55,414 bases of DNA, from assembly GCF_008041835.1 (NCBI RefSeq), contig NZ_VRYE01000021.1, positions 1 to 55,414 on the forward strand. Direction: 5' to 3'. This document shows positions 18,022 through 27,800 of the stretch, piece by piece (positions within the stretch are counted from its first letter, which is position 1; each line of letters opens with the position of its first letter). The position numbers were made by a program, and so were the translations under genes. The notes under the pieces were generated by a model. That model was not told the origin of the DNA. It did no database searches and saw only the letters and a list, made by a program, of their open reading frames with translations. This DNA comes from Ectopseudomonas mendocina. GTDB lineage: Bacteria; Pseudomonadota; Gammaproteobacteria; Pseudomonadales; Pseudomonadaceae.

Positions 18022-19269
18022 CTAGCGGCCGCGCCCCTCCAGATCCATCCCACTCCACAACTCGTCGAGCCGCTCGAACCCCCACTCTTCGGCCGACTCG
18101 CGCCCGACGATACGGTCCTGGTCGGTAATCTTGCTCAGGTCGACGATGCTTTGCGGCAGCGGCAAGCGCGACCTGGTCGAGAAGAACACCTTGACCCTGG
18201 GCGCCAGCAGCGCCTTGGGATTCTGCTCCATGACCACCGCCAGACGCCCGCTCTGCAGGCGCACCAGCGCGCCGACCGGGTAGATGCCAACCGTTTTGAC
18301 GAAGGCCTGGAACACGGCCTCGTCGAAGTGCCCCTTCCACTCGGCCATCTTGCGGATCGACTCGGCCGGGTCCCAGCCCTGCTTGTAGGGACGGTTCGAG
18401 GTGATGGCGTCATACACGTCGCAGACCGCGCCCATCTTCGCCATCAGGCTGATCTGGTCACCCTGCAGACGGTGAGGATAGCCACTGCCGTCGACCTTTT
18501 CGTGGTGATGCAGGCATACGTCGAGCACCAGCGCGCTGACCTGTTTGCTCGCCAGCAGAATGCTGCCGCCTTCCTCCGGGTGCTTGCGCACCTTGGCGAA
18601 CTCGGTGTCGGTAAGCTTGCCGGGCTTGTCCAGCAGCTCCTGCGGGACGGCCATCTTGCCGATGTCATGCAGCAGCCCGGCCAGCCCGGCCTCACGCACG
18701 GCATCGTCGGGCAAGCCGAGCTTGCGCGCCAGCGCGATCATCAGCGCGCATACGGCAACCGAGTGCATGTAGGTGTATTCGTTGCTGTGCTTGAGCCGCG
18801 CCAGGCTGATCAGCACGTTGGGATGACGCAGAACCGATTCGGAAATCTCCTCGACCAGTGCCGCGGCCTGCTCGAACTGCAGCGCCTGCCCCATGCGCGC
18901 ATCGTTAAACATCTCCATGACCGCTTGCCGGGAACGCGCGCAGAGTTTGACGGCCTGTTCCAGCTCCTGCTCCATCGACAGGGCTTTGACCTTGGGCGGC
19001 TCGATGGCGGCCAGCAGCCGCGCTTCGGCCTCGCATTCGGCCTCTTCTTCGGTCGTGGCCTGCACACCTGGGGCTACATCAGCCCCCTTGCCGACATCGA
19101 TCCACAGCTCGGTGATCGCACTGCTGTGAATGCGGGCCAGATCCTTTTCCGAGCTGAGCATGAACTTGGACTTCCAGAAGGGGTGATCCATCCATGATCC
19201 GCAAAACTCCTGGATGTACATACCGATCCGCAGATCGGCCACCGCAATGCGTTTCAACATCGACATCAT
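18022..19269 (-). CDS. HD-GYP cyclic-di-GMP phosphodiesterase with DUF3391 N-terminus
   Basis: 415 residues. The N-terminal DUF3391 domain (about 1-130, KRIAVADLRIGMYIQEF) precedes an HD-GYP domain (about 150-320) with LAGLLHDIGKMAVPQ and HHHEKVDGSGYPHRL, keeping the HD and GYP residues and later metal ligands. The expected role is hydrolysis of c-di-GMP to GMP, lowering biofilm and raising motility outputs. No membrane segment is seen. MMSM gives three possible starts (19269, 19266, 19260) with no strong ribosome site to decide. Confidence 0.92.
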   Translation of the reverse strand: MMSMLKRIAVADLRIGMYIQEFCGSWMDHPFWKSKFMLSSEKDLARIHSSAITELWIDVGKGADVAPGVQATTEEEAECEAEARLLAAIEPPKVKALSMEQELEQAVKLCARSRQAVMEMFNDARMGQALQFEQAAALVEEISESVLRHPNVLISLARLKHSNEYTYMHSVAVCALMIALARKLGLPDDAVREAGLAGLLHDIGKMAVPQELLDKPGKLTDTEFAKVRKHPEEGGSILLASKQVSALVLDVCLHHHEKVDGSGYPHRLQGDQISLMAKMGAVCDVYDAITSNRPYKQGWDPAESIRKMAEWKGHFDEAVFQAFVKTVGIYPVGALVRLQSGRLAVVMEQNPKALLAPRVKVFFSTRSRLPLPQSIVDLSKITDQDRIVGRESAEEWGFERLDELWSGMDLEGRGR

Positions 19270-19452
19270 CCAGAACGGGTTGGCGAGGGAGTCCGGGAGC
19301 TGGGCCTTGTCATTGTCGGATAATTCCCTGTTTTTTCACACTGACCCGCATCAGGGCTTTGACAAAAAATGGCCATAGGCCACTGGTGACGATTTTGAGC
19401 CACACCCAACAGGTGCTTATGATGCGGCGTCCACGCCTGCCAAGGAGTTGCC

Positions 19453-20343
19453 ATGCGCCCCCTGTTGATCGGTCTACTCAATGTCATTCTGCTGCTGGGT
19501 AACACCCTGCTGCTGATCGGCCCACTGCTGCTGATCGCCCTGGCCAAGTTCGTCCTGCCGGGCCAGGCGGCGCGCGATGCCTGCTCGCGCGGGGTGATGT
19601 GGGTGGCCGAATTTTGGGCGGAGAACTGCAAACGCATCTTCGCCCTGCTGACGCCGACACACTGGGACATCCGCGGCAACGCCGAGCTGCGCAGAGACCG
19701 CTCCTACCTGGTGATCAGCAATCACCAGTCCTGGGTCGACATTCCCGCCCTGGTGCAGGCCTTCAACCGCAGGACGCCCTACTTCAAGTTCTTCCTCAAG
19801 CAGCAACTTATCTGGGTGCCCTTTCTCGGCCTGGCCTTCTGGGCGCTCGATTACCCCTTCATGAAGCGTTACTCCAAGGCCTTCCTCGACAAGAACCCGC
19901 ACATGAAGGGCAAGGATCTGGAGATCACCAAGGCCGCCTGCGAGAAGTTCAAGCGCTTGCCGGTGACCGTGGTCAACTTCCTCGAAGGCACTCGCTTCAC
20001 ACCCGCCAAGCAGGCTCAGCAACAATCACCCTACCGCTACCTGCTCAAGCCCAAAGCCGGCGGTGTGGCCTTCGTACTCGCTACATTGGGTGAGCAGATC
20101 GACGCCGTGCTGGACGTTACGTTGGTCTATCCCGAGGGCAATCCCCCTGGCTTCTGGGCCTTGCTCAGCGGCCAAGTGGGCAAGGTGACCGTCGATATCC
20201 AGACGCGCAACCTGGCTGCCGAACTGTGGCAGGGCGACTACCAGAACGACCCGGTATTTCGCCAGTACATGCAGGACTGGGTCACTCAACTCTGGCAGGA
20301 GAAGGACGCGCGCATCGCGCAAATCCGTGCCGAGTGGCAGTGA
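19453..20343 (+). CDS. PlsC-like 1-acyl-glycerol-phosphate acyltransferase (YihG type)
   Basis: 296 residues. An N-terminal membrane helix (IGLLNVILLLGNTLLLIG) is followed by an acyltransferase domain with the catalytic NHQSWVD (the NHx4D box) and FLEGTRFTPAK further on. It resembles YihG/YihG-like inner-membrane acyltransferases that remodel phospholipids. Start ATG at 19453 behind AAGGAG. It is divergent from the HD-GYP gene. Its downstream hairpin is interrupted by the cassette at 20377-21415. Confidence 0.88.
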   Translation: MRPLLIGLLNVILLLGNTLLLIGPLLLIALAKFVLPGQAARDACSRGVMWVAEFWAENCKRIFALLTPTHWDIRGNAELRRDRSYLVISNHQSWVDIPALVQAFNRRTPYFKFFLKQQLIWVPFLGLAFWALDYPFMKRYSKAFLDKNPHMKGKDLEITKAACEKFKRLPVTVVNFLEGTRFTPAKQAQQQSPYRYLLKPKAGGVAFVLATLGEQIDAVLDVTLVYPEGNPPGFWALLSGQVGKVTVDIQTRNLAAELWQGDYQNDPVFRQYMQDWVTQLWQEKDARIAQIRAEWQ

Positions 20344-20411
20344 TTGCACGTAACAGAAAATGGGAGCCCGCAGGCTAATGCCAGTCAGTTAAGCCGTTGC
20401 ACTCGATCTTT

Positions 20412-20471
20412 GTAGGAGCCGGCTTGCCGGCGATCCGCCATAAAAAGCATCGCCAGCAAGCTGGCTCCTAC
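20412..20471. repeat. REP pair (GTAGGAGCCGGCTTGCCGGCG type)
   Basis: Two inverted halves running from GTAGGAGCCGGCTTGCCGGC to AAGCTGGCTCCTAC. Related to 29655-29722. Confidence 0.85.
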
Positions 20472-20483
20472 GAAAAGCGCCCC

Positions 20484-20570
20484 CTCTCGCGGCGCGGCTT
20501 CACCCCGTTTGCCATCTGGCGCATCATCGTTGGTACCGCTGGGCTCATCGCTCTCTGGCTGGTCGGCTGA
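20484..20570 (+). pseudogene. uppP: 3' fragment of an undecaprenyl-diphosphatase gene (uppP/bacA)
   Basis: The frame ending at TGA 20568-20570 reads RRGFTPFAIWRIIVGTAG and then ends in a hydrophobic tail. This matches the C-terminal membrane helix of UppP/BacA proteins. Everything upstream is absent: the REP pair lies immediately before it. So only about 28 codons remain. Identification rests on the short F-x-PF-x-x-xR pattern and is moderate. Confidence 0.55.
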
Positions 20571-20599
20571 GCGGAATTAGCGATACTGCAAACCACAAA

Positions 20600-20623
20600 G
20601 GCGCGTCCCGGACGCGCCTTTTT
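20600..20623 (+). terminator. Terminator behind the uppP fragment
   Basis: GGCGCGTC and GACGCGCC form an eight-base-pair stem around CCG, followed by five T. Confidence 0.9.
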
Positions 20624-20710
20624 CTTTGTTTGCCGCCGGGTGGCGAATTCCCTGTCTCTTCAAGTCATGGCTCTCGCCACCGGCAACCGCTCGTCCTGAC
20701 ACTCTAAATA

Positions 20711-20770
20711 TATGCGCTGCGCATAGACATGTTACCCGGAATGTGTATTTATATGCGTCATGCATATAAA
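20711..20770 (+). promoter_or_regulatory. Two palindromic operator-like sites before the DUF417 gene
   Basis: Site 1 (20711-20725) is the perfect palindrome TATGCGCTGCGCATA. Site 2 (20748-20770) has arms TTTATATGC and GCATATAAA around GTCAT. Both share TATGC and GCATA half sites, and their centres are about 41 bases apart (four helical turns). They precede the ATG at 20802 by 31-91 bases, as expected for a repressor acting on this promoter. The regulator is unknown and not encoded in the cassette. Confidence 0.6.
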
Positions 20771-20801
20771 TTGATCGTCACGTTCACAGGGAGCCAGACA
20801 A

Positions 20802-21296
20802 ATGAGCACACCGTCCTTATCCGAGGCGAGCAGAGCCGATCCCGTCGCATGGGTGTTCGCCATCGGCCGTCTCATCGCACTCGCAGGCGTGTTCCTGCCG
20901 CTCTTTCTCATCGGCATTCTGAAGTTCACAGAGATCGAGATCGATGCATTGAAGCCGCTGGTCTCCGGAACGCCCTGGCTGGCCTGGCTCTACCCCGTGT
21001 TCGGCTACGCCGGCACGAGCTATCTGCTCGGCGTTGTCGAGCTTGTGACCGCGGTTCTCTTCATCCTTTCGCCCTGGTCACCGCGTGCGGCGATTGCGGC
21101 CGGCGCCCTTGGCACCCTGACGTTCGTGACCACGGTGTCGACGCTGGTGGCGCTGCCGATCTGGGAGGACGCTTCGGGCGGCATTCCGTTCCTCAACTTC
21201 TTGGGATCGTTCCTGATCAAGGATGTCGCTCTGCTGGGCATCAGCCTGGTCGTTCTCGGTGAAGGCCTGCTGCGGTCCGATGCCCGAAGGTCGTGA
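20802..21296 (+). CDS. DUF417 (YkgB/RclC-like) inner-membrane protein
   Basis: 164 residues with four hydrophobic segments. It shows the family blocks RLIALAGVFLPLFLIGILKF, FTEIEIDALKPLVSGTPW, YLLGVVELVTAVLFIL and GRFLGSFLIKD-like NFLGSFLIKDVALLGISL. E. coli RclC (YkgB) belongs to the reactive-chlorine response; the precise activity is not established. The ATG at 20802 follows AGGGAG. Codon use (more CTC, CTT and GTT) looks different from the neighbouring Pseudomonas genes, fitting acquisition from elsewhere. It is the only complete gene in the IS4-ended cassette and is preceded by two palindromes. Confidence 0.82.
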   Translation: MSTPSLSEASRADPVAWVFAIGRLIALAGVFLPLFLIGILKFTEIEIDALKPLVSGTPWLAWLYPVFGYAGTSYLLGVVELVTAVLFILSPWSPRAAIAAGALGTLTFVTTVSTLVALPIWEDASGGIPFLNFLGSFLIKDVALLGISLVVLGEGLLRSDARRS

Positions 21297-21501
21297 TGCC
21301 GAGACCGTGCACAGCCCGATTGCGCCACGAACAGGGCTGATGAACCGTGGAGCGTCGCATTCCTGCTGGTACTGCAAGTAGGAGGGGGTGGTGACGAACT
21401 TATCTGATCAGCATTAGCCTGCGGGCTCCCGAAAGACGACGCCAACAACTGCGCCTTTGTCGTGAAAGGTAGCGGCCTGGGACTAAGCCCAGGTCACGAC
21501 G

Positions 21502-22701
21502 TCACGCCGCACTGAAGGTCTTATGCGGGTCGATGACGAATTTCTTCGGCACGCCGGCATCGAACTCGCCGTAGCCACGCGGCGCATCGTCCAGGCTGAT
21601 GACCTGCACACCGACCACCTCGGCGATGTTGATGCGATCCCACATGATGGCCTGCATCAGCGCACGGTTGTACTTCATCACCGGGGTCTGGCCGGTGTGG
21701 AAACTATGCGACTTGGCCCAGCCGAGGCCGAAACGGATGCTCAGGGCGCCAATCTTCGCCGCTGCGTCCACCGCCCCCGGATCCTCGGTGACGTAGAGGC
21801 CGGGAATACCGATCTTGCCGGCCACGCGGGTGACCTGCATCAGCGAGTTGAGCACGGTGGCCGGGGCCTCGTGCTGCGCGCCGTCATGGCCGTGACCGCG
21901 GGCCTCGAAGCCCACGCAGTCGATGGCGCAATCGACTTCCGGCTCGCCGAGCAGCTCGGCGATCTGCTCATGCAGCGGCGTGTCCTTGGACAGGTCGGCG
22001 ATCTCGAAGCCCACCGCCTTGGCATGGGCCAGGCGCACCGGGTTGACGTCGCCGACTATGACCACGGCGGCGCCGAGCAGACGCGCCGAAGCGGCGGCGG
22101 CCAGACCGACCGGGCCGGCACCGGCGACGTAGACGGTGCTGCCCGGGCCAACGCCCGCAGTGACCGCACCGTGGTAACCGGTGGGCAGAATGTCGGACAG
22201 GCAGGTCAGGTCACGGATCTTCTCCATGGCCTTGTCGCGGTCCGGCAGCTTGAGCAGGTTGAAGTCGGCGTAAGGCACCAGCACGTACTCGGCCTGGCCG
22301 CCGGTCCAGTCGCCCATGTCGACGTAGCCGTAGGCACCGCCGGCACGCGCCGGGTTGACCGTCAGACACACGCCGGTGTGCTGTTCCTTGCAGCTACGGC
22401 AGCGGCCGCAGGCGACGTTGAAGGGGACGGAAACCAGATCGCCGATCTGCAGGCGCTCGACATCGCGGCCCTTCTCGATCACCTCACCGGTGATCTCGTG
22501 GCCCAGCACCAGGCCGACCTGCGCGGTAGTACGGCCGCGCACCATATGCTGGTCGGAGCCGCAGATATTGGTGGAAACGACTTTGAGGATGACCCCGTGC
22601 TCGATCTTCTTGCCGCGCGGGTCCTGCATTTTCGGGTAGTCGATCTTCTGCACTTCGACCTTGCCCGTACCGAGATACACCACACCACGATTACCAGACA
22701 T
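21502..22701 (-). CDS. fdhA: Glutathione-independent formaldehyde dehydrogenase
   Basis: 399 residues; zinc-dependent, medium-chain alcohol dehydrogenase family, oxidising formaldehyde to formate with tightly bound NAD. Catalytic zinc site residues are in TNICGSDQHMV and GHEITGEV; the structural zinc loop is CGRCRSCKEQHTGVC; the NAD-binding fold is AGAGPVGLAAAASARLLG. It closely follows the P. putida enzyme. It is last in the sox-purU-fdhA order and disposes of formaldehyde released by demethylation of betaine and sarcosine. A REP array separates it from purU. Its terminator appears interrupted by the cassette at 20377-21415. Confidence 0.96.
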   Translation of the reverse strand: MSGNRGVVYLGTGKVEVQKIDYPKMQDPRGKKIEHGVILKVVSTNICGSDQHMVRGRTTAQVGLVLGHEITGEVIEKGRDVERLQIGDLVSVPFNVACGRCRSCKEQHTGVCLTVNPARAGGAYGYVDMGDWTGGQAEYVLVPYADFNLLKLPDRDKAMEKIRDLTCLSDILPTGYHGAVTAGVGPGSTVYVAGAGPVGLAAAASARLLGAAVVIVGDVNPVRLAHAKAVGFEIADLSKDTPLHEQIAELLGEPEVDCAIDCVGFEARGHGHDGAQHEAPATVLNSLMQVTRVAGKIGIPGLYVTEDPGAVDAAAKIGALSIRFGLGWAKSHSFHTGQTPVMKYNRALMQAIMWDRINIAEVVGVQVISLDDAPRGYGEFDAGVPKKFVIDPHKTFSAA

Positions 22702-22820
22702 GTGTCACTCTCCTTTCTTGTTGTGAATACAAGGCGCGACCGGCGACCGCGCAGCCTTGCACTGGAGCTTGTTGCGTCTGTTGCCGGAAACCGCCGTTGA
22801 AACTTGGCAGGGCGGGTTCC

Positions 22821-23033
22821 GTAGGGTGGGCCGGGCGGCGATCCGCTTTGGCCCACCAAGTTCTTCGTTGCGACTGGTGGGCTAAAGCCCACCCTACAAA
22901 TGGCACCGTTACCGTAGGGTGGGCTTTAGCCCACCAAATAGCGTTTTCCGTTGCGACTCCGTTTGTGGGGTGGGCCGGGCGGCGTTCCGCTTTTAGCCCA
23001 CCGAAAAATCCTGTGGGCTGAAGCCCACCCTAC
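22821..23033. repeat. Array of GTAGGGTGGGC palindromes between purU and fdhA
   Basis: Four inverted halves with cores GTAGGGTGGGC, GCCCACCCTAC, GGTGGGCTAAAGCCCACC and GTGGGCTGAAGCCCACC. It is a tandem BIME-like array, not a CRISPR: the units are palindromic and alternate in orientation. Confidence 0.85.
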
Positions 23034-23049
23034 GCGACTGCGATTGTCC

Positions 23050-23913
23050 TCAGGCGTTAAGCACCACCGTACGGTTGGCGTTGAGAAACACACGGCGGTC
23101 GATGTGATAACCGACGGCGCGGGCCAGGGTCAGGCATTCGATGTCGCGACCCTTGGCGATCAAGTCTTCGGGGTAGTGGGCGTGATCCACCGCCTCCACA
23201 CCCTGGGCGATGATCGGCCCTTCGTCGAGATCGTTGTTGATGTAGTGCGCCGTGGCGCCGACCAACTTGACGCCCTTCTGGTAGGCCTGGTGATAAGGCT
23301 TGGCGCCCTTGAAACCGGGCAGCAGCGAGTGGTGAATATTGATCGCCCAGCCGTCCAGCCTGCGGCACAGCTCGGGCGACAGCACCTGCATGTAGCGGGC
23401 AAGCACCACCAGCTCCGCACCGGTGTCCTCGATCACCTGCAGCACCTTGCGCTCCTGCGCCGGCTTGTCGGCCGGGTCGAGCGGGAAATGGTGGTAGGGA
23501 ATGCCGTGCCAGCGCGCCAGCGGTTCGAGATCCGGGTGGTTGGACACCACCGCCACCACGTCCATGGCCAGCTGACCGATGCGCTGGCGATAGAGCAGGT
23601 CATGCAGGCAATGGTCGGCCTTGGACACCATCAACACCACCTTGGCGCGGTAGCCCGGCGGGGTCAGCTCGACCTGCATGTCGAAGGGCGCCAGGCGCTC
23701 GGCCACACCGGCGCGGAAGGCGGCCTCGTCAAAGTCCTGCGGCTGACGAAACTCGACGCGAATGAAGAAGCGCGACGACAACCGATCATCGAAGCTGTGG
23801 TGCTCGGTGACGTAGCAGCGCTGTTCGAAGAGAAAGCGCGTCACCGCGTCCACGGTGCCGAGCACGCTCGGGCAATGGGCGGTAAGAATCCAGGTGTCGG
23901 GGGTGCGGCTCAT
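23050..23913 (-). CDS. purU: Formyltetrahydrofolate deformylase
   Basis: Hydrolyses 10-formyl-THF to formate and THF. It has 287 residues from ATG at 23913 (GGAG upstream; a start four codons earlier lacks one). The N-terminal ACT domain (TWILTAHCPSVLGTVDAVTR) precedes a formyltransferase-like domain with NIHHSLLPGFKGAKPYHQA and the catalytic Asp in NNDLDEGPIIAQG. In this operon it regenerates free THF for sarcosine oxidase, which loads C1 units onto THF. In P. aeruginosa the same gene lies in the same position. Confidence 0.95.
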   Translation of the reverse strand: MSRTPDTWILTAHCPSVLGTVDAVTRFLFEQRCYVTEHHSFDDRLSSRFFIRVEFRQPQDFDEAAFRAGVAERLAPFDMQVELTPPGYRAKVVLMVSKADHCLHDLLYRQRIGQLAMDVVAVVSNHPDLEPLARWHGIPYHHFPLDPADKPAQERKVLQVIEDTGAELVVLARYMQVLSPELCRRLDGWAINIHHSLLPGFKGAKPYHQAYQKGVKLVGATAHYINNDLDEGPIIAQGVEAVDHAHYPEDLIAKGRDIECLTLARAVGYHIDRRVFLNANRTVVLNA

Positions 23914-23943
23914 AATAGACTCCAAAACAAACTCCGTTGCTCT

Positions 23944-24052
23944 TCACCCCTCTACCCCCGGGAGAGGGGCCGGGGGTGAGGGCTATCCGACACAACGCGG
24001 TCTACCTTCCCCTCACCCCAACCCTCTCCCGGGGGGAGAGGGGGTTGTTCGT
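23944..24052. repeat. GC-rich REP array (CCCTCTCCC/GGGAGAGGG)
   Basis: Two palindromic units in the soxG-purU gap: CCCCGGGAGAGGGGCCGGGG and CCCTCTCCCGGGGGGAGAGG. The same type occurs at 28222-28336. The remainder of the gap to 24193 holds no gene. Confidence 0.75.
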
Positions 24053-24193
24053 GGCTGCTTGTGAGACCCACGCCAGACACGCGTCATAGTGAACGCCCTT
24101 AAGCGTTGGCATGCTGCGCACCCTACCTCCTGAATCCATGCAGTGGTCTCTCGGAGGGAGAGGGGGCTGTCCGCGTATGCCTCAAGTTCAGCC

Positions 24194-24823
24194 TCAAGCC
24201 TCGACCGCCAACCCATACTCAGCGCTGGCATCCTGCAACCACAGCCAGAAGTAGTCGGCGAAGCTACGACGAACCACCAGCTCCCAGGTGTCCTCGCCAG
24301 TGTGGCGAATCACCAGCTGCGACTTGGCGAACACGGTGCCCACCGCCTTGCCCACCGGGAAGTTGCTCGGGTGCACGTCATAGCTGGTCGACTTCATCAG
24401 CAGCTCGCGCACCTTCGGCCCGGACAGCTCCAGCAGGGTTTGCCCGCCGCTGACGTTGACCACCGAGAAATGCTGACCGTCCAGCGCCGCACGCAGTTTG
24501 CGCTCGACCTCGAACTCGCTGCCGCCAGGCACGATCAGCAGCCACTCGTCCGGGCCCAGCCACTGCAGTGAGGTGTCGCCGTCGGCCACCAGGGTCAACG
24601 CCACCGGCAGTTCCAGGCCCAGGGCCTTGTGCACACCGCCGGAGAAACCGGCGTCCTTGGCATCCCCGCGAATGACCAGATGCCCGCGCAGTTTCTTCTC
24701 GCGCAGGGTGACACCGGCATTCTTGCGGCCCTTGCCGACCAGCTCATGCAGGCCGGCGTGGTGCAGCGGCGATTGCCCGGCGATGTCGGCGGGACGTTGT
24801 GAGTAGACGTTGACGTTAGACAT
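24194..24823 (-). CDS. soxG: Sarcosine oxidase gamma subunit
   Basis: 209 residues from ATG at 24823, overlapping the end of soxA by eight bases. It contains the gamma-subunit (GcvT-like) pattern SLQWLGPDEWLLIVP and VVNVSGGQTLLELSGPKVRE. It is part of the heterotetrameric SoxABDG enzyme, which oxidises sarcosine with O2 to glycine, H2O2 and 5,10-methylene-THF (formaldehyde without THF). The upstream ATG eight codons earlier is rejected because MSNVNVYSQRP is the conserved start. Confidence 0.94.
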   Translation of the reverse strand: MSNVNVYSQRPADIAGQSPLHHAGLHELVGKGRKNAGVTLREKKLRGHLVIRGDAKDAGFSGGVHKALGLELPVALTLVADGDTSLQWLGPDEWLLIVPGGSEFEVERKLRAALDGQHFSVVNVSGGQTLLELSGPKVRELLMKSTSYDVHPSNFPVGKAVGTVFAKSQLVIRHTGEDTWELVVRRSFADYFWLWLQDASAEYGLAVEA

Positions 24824-27800
24824 TCTGGCGATCCCCTTTCGGGTCATAGAACACGGAGCTGCAGATTTCGGCTTCGATCACGCTGCCATCGGCCAGCGGC
24901 GCGAACACACGCTCGCCCATGCGTTTGAGGCCGCCTTTGACCACAGCCATGGCAAAGCTGTAGCCCATCGCCGCGCTCATGTAGCTGGAGGTGACGTGGC
25001 CGACCATCTGCATCGGGATGGTTTGTTTCGGGTCGAACACCAGTTGCGCGCCTTCCGGCAGCACCTGATTCGGATCGATAGGCTTGAGCCCCACAAGCTG
25101 CTTGCGGTCTTCGCGCAGGCAGTCGGCGCGGTTCATGCCGCGCTTGCCGATCCAGGAGAAAGGTTTAGTGCGACCGACGCACCAGCCCATGTTCAGATCG
25201 TCCGGAGTCACCGAGGCATCGGTGTCCTGGCCGACGATGATGAAGCCCTTCTCCGCACGCAGTACGTGCATGGTCTCGGTGCCGTAGGGGGTCAGGTCGA
25301 ATTCCTTGCCCGCCTCAATGATCTGCTCCCACACGCCCAGGGCGTAGTCGGCCTGCACGTTCACTTCGTAGCTCAACTCGCCGGTGAAGGAGATGCGGAA
25401 CACCCGCGCCGGCACGCCACCGACCAGGCCTTCCTTCCAGCTCATGAAGGGGAAGGCGTCCTTGTCCAGGTCGATGTCGGTGACCTTGGCTAGCAGCTTG
25501 CGACTGTTGGGGCCGGACAGGGTCATGGTCGCCCAGTGGTCGGTGACCGAGGTGAAGTAGACCTTCAGCTCCGGCCATTCGGTCTGGTGGTAGATTTCCA
25601 GCCATTCCATCACCCGCGCCGCGCCACCGGTGGTGGTGGTCATGACGAAATGGTTGTCGGCCAGGCAGGCAGTGACGCCGTCGTCGAAGACCATGCCGTC
25701 TTCCTTGCACATCAGGCCGTAGCGCGCCTTGCCCACGTCCAGCTTGGTCCAGGCGTTGGTGTAGACGCGGTTGAGGAACTCGCGCGCATCCGGTCCCTGA
25801 ATGTCGATCTTGCCCAGCGTGGAGGCATCGAGGATGCCCACACTGTTGCGCACAGCCAGGCATTCACGGGCCACGGCGGCGTGCAGATCCTCGCCATTTT
25901 TCGGGAAGTACCAGGGGCGCTTCCACTGGCCGACGTCCTCGAACTCGGCGCCGCTCTTCACGTGCCAGGCCTGCATCGCGGTGTAGCGCTTGGCATCGAA
26001 CAGCTCGCCGCAGTGGCGACCGGCCACGGCACCGAAGGTCACCGGGGTGTAGTTCGGGCGGAACATGGTGGTGCCCATCTGCACGATGCTGATGCCCATG
26101 GAGCGCGCGGCGATGGCCAGGCCGTTGATGTTGCCCAGCTTGCCCTGGTCGGTACCGAAGCCCAGTGCGGTGTAGCGTTTGACGTGCTCGACCGACTCGA
26201 AACCTTCGCGCGTCGCCAGCTCGATGCCGGCGGCGGTGACGTCGTTCTGCAGGTCGACGAACTGCTTGGGCGCGCGCGCGGTGGACTTGTCATGCGGCAC
26301 CTGGAACAGCGCCAGCATCGCCTCTTCCTGACGCACCTCGGCCTGCGGCAGGCTGCCGCTGACGGCCTTGTAACCGGTATCGGCAGCCGCCTTGGCGCCC
26401 GCTTCGAAGCCGTTGGCAAGCACGTCACCGAGGGCGAACACCCCGTTCACCGCACCGGCGTCGATGCGCTGCTGAATGCCGTTGCCCGGCCCCGGCACGA
26501 AACCGAGGATGTCTTCACGCCACTCGGGACGACCGCCCAAGTGCGACGCCAGGTGCACCACCGGGCTGTAGCCGCCGGAGCTGACGATCAGGTCGCAGTC
26601 GAGCACTTCGCCGGGGCTGGTGACCTTGTGCGCCTTGGCGTCGATGGCGCAGATACGGGCACCGGTCACGCGCTTGCTGCCGCGTGCCTCGACCACTGCG
26701 CTGCCGGTGAGGATGCGCACACCACGGGCACGCGCTTCCTCGACCCAACTGCCGCGCGGGTTGCTGCGTGCATCGGCGACAGCCACCACCTTGCGCCCGG
26801 CATCGAGCCAGTCGAGCACCACGCGGTAGGCGTAATCGTTGTTGGTCGACAGCACCAGTTCCTGCCCAGGCGCCACACCATAACGGCGTACGTAGGTCGA
26901 CACGGCGCCAGCCAGCATGTTGCCGGGCACATCGTTGTTGGCGTACACCAGCGGCCGCTCATGGGCACCACTGGCCAGCACCACGCGCTTGGCACGAACG
27001 CGGTGCATGCGCTGACGGGCCTGGCCCATGGGCGCCGTTTCACCGAGGTGATCGGTCAGGCGCTGGTGGATGGTGAGGAAGTTGTGGTCGTGGTAACCGT
27101 TGACCGTGGCGCGCGGCAGCAGGGTCACTTCCGGCATTGCCTGCAACTCGGCGATGGCCTGCGCCACCCAGTCGGCGGCGGGCTTGCCGTCGAGGGTTTC
27201 GCGAGTGTCGAGCAGGCTGCCGCCGAACTCTTCCTGCTCATCGGCGAGGATCACCCGCGCGCCGCTACGGCCGGCAGCCAGCGCGGCGGCGAGACCGGCC
27301 GCACCAGCGCCGACGATCAGCACGTCGCAGTGCTGGTTGAGCTGGTCATAGATGTCCGGGTCGACCTCGGTGGGCGAACGGCCTAAGCCTGCGGCCTTAC
27401 GGATGTACTTCTCGTAGGTCATCCACAGGTTCTGTGGATACATGAAGGTCTTGTAGTAGAAACCGGGCGGCATCATGCCGCCGCCGACCTTGCCGAGGAT
27501 ACCCATCAGGTCGGTGTTGACGCTCGGCCAGCCGTTGGTGCTGTTGGCCACCAGACCGCTGTACAGCGCCTGCTGGGTGGCGCGCACGTTGGGAATCTGC
27601 GCCGCCTCGGTGGAGCCGATCTGCAGCACGGCATTGGGCTCTTCCGCACCTGCGGCAACGATGCCGCGTGGGCGCGAATACTTGAAGCTGCGCCCGACGA
27701 TGTCGACGCCGTTGGCCAGCAGCGCGGCGGCCAGGCTGTCGCCGGCATAGCCCTGGTAGGTCTGGCCGTTGAAGGTGAAGCTCAACGGCTGGCTGCGGTC

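Larger units (their letters stand above)
20377..21415 (+). mobile_element. 1039-bp cassette with IS4-like ends carrying a DUF417 gene
   Basis: The left end is AATGCCAGTCAGTTAAG; the right end, reversed, is AATGCTGATCAGATAAG. Both match the ends of the 144-bp MITEs at 10248 and 55073. Just inside the left end is a REP pair, as in the MITEs. The rest holds a 3' fragment of uppP, its terminator, two palindromes and a complete DUF417 gene. There is no transposase. It could be a mobile insertion cassette moved in trans by an IS4-type transposase, or a MITE that received a secondary insertion. The flanking 12-mers are mutually complementary, so a target duplication cannot be proven. Confidence 0.65.
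20362..21430. terminator. Bidirectional terminator stem split by a 1.04-kb cassette
   Basis: GGGAGCCCGCAGGCT (20362-20376) and AGCCTGCGGGCTCCC (21416-21430) are exact complements. A T-run follows in the minus direction (ATTTTCTG), so this was probably the shared terminator of fdhA and the acyltransferase. The cassette now fills the loop. Confidence 0.65.

Noticed and set aside
22821..23033. Possible CRISPR array
   Set aside because: The repeats are inverted palindromic REPs of differing length without uniform spacers, and no cas genes are present.
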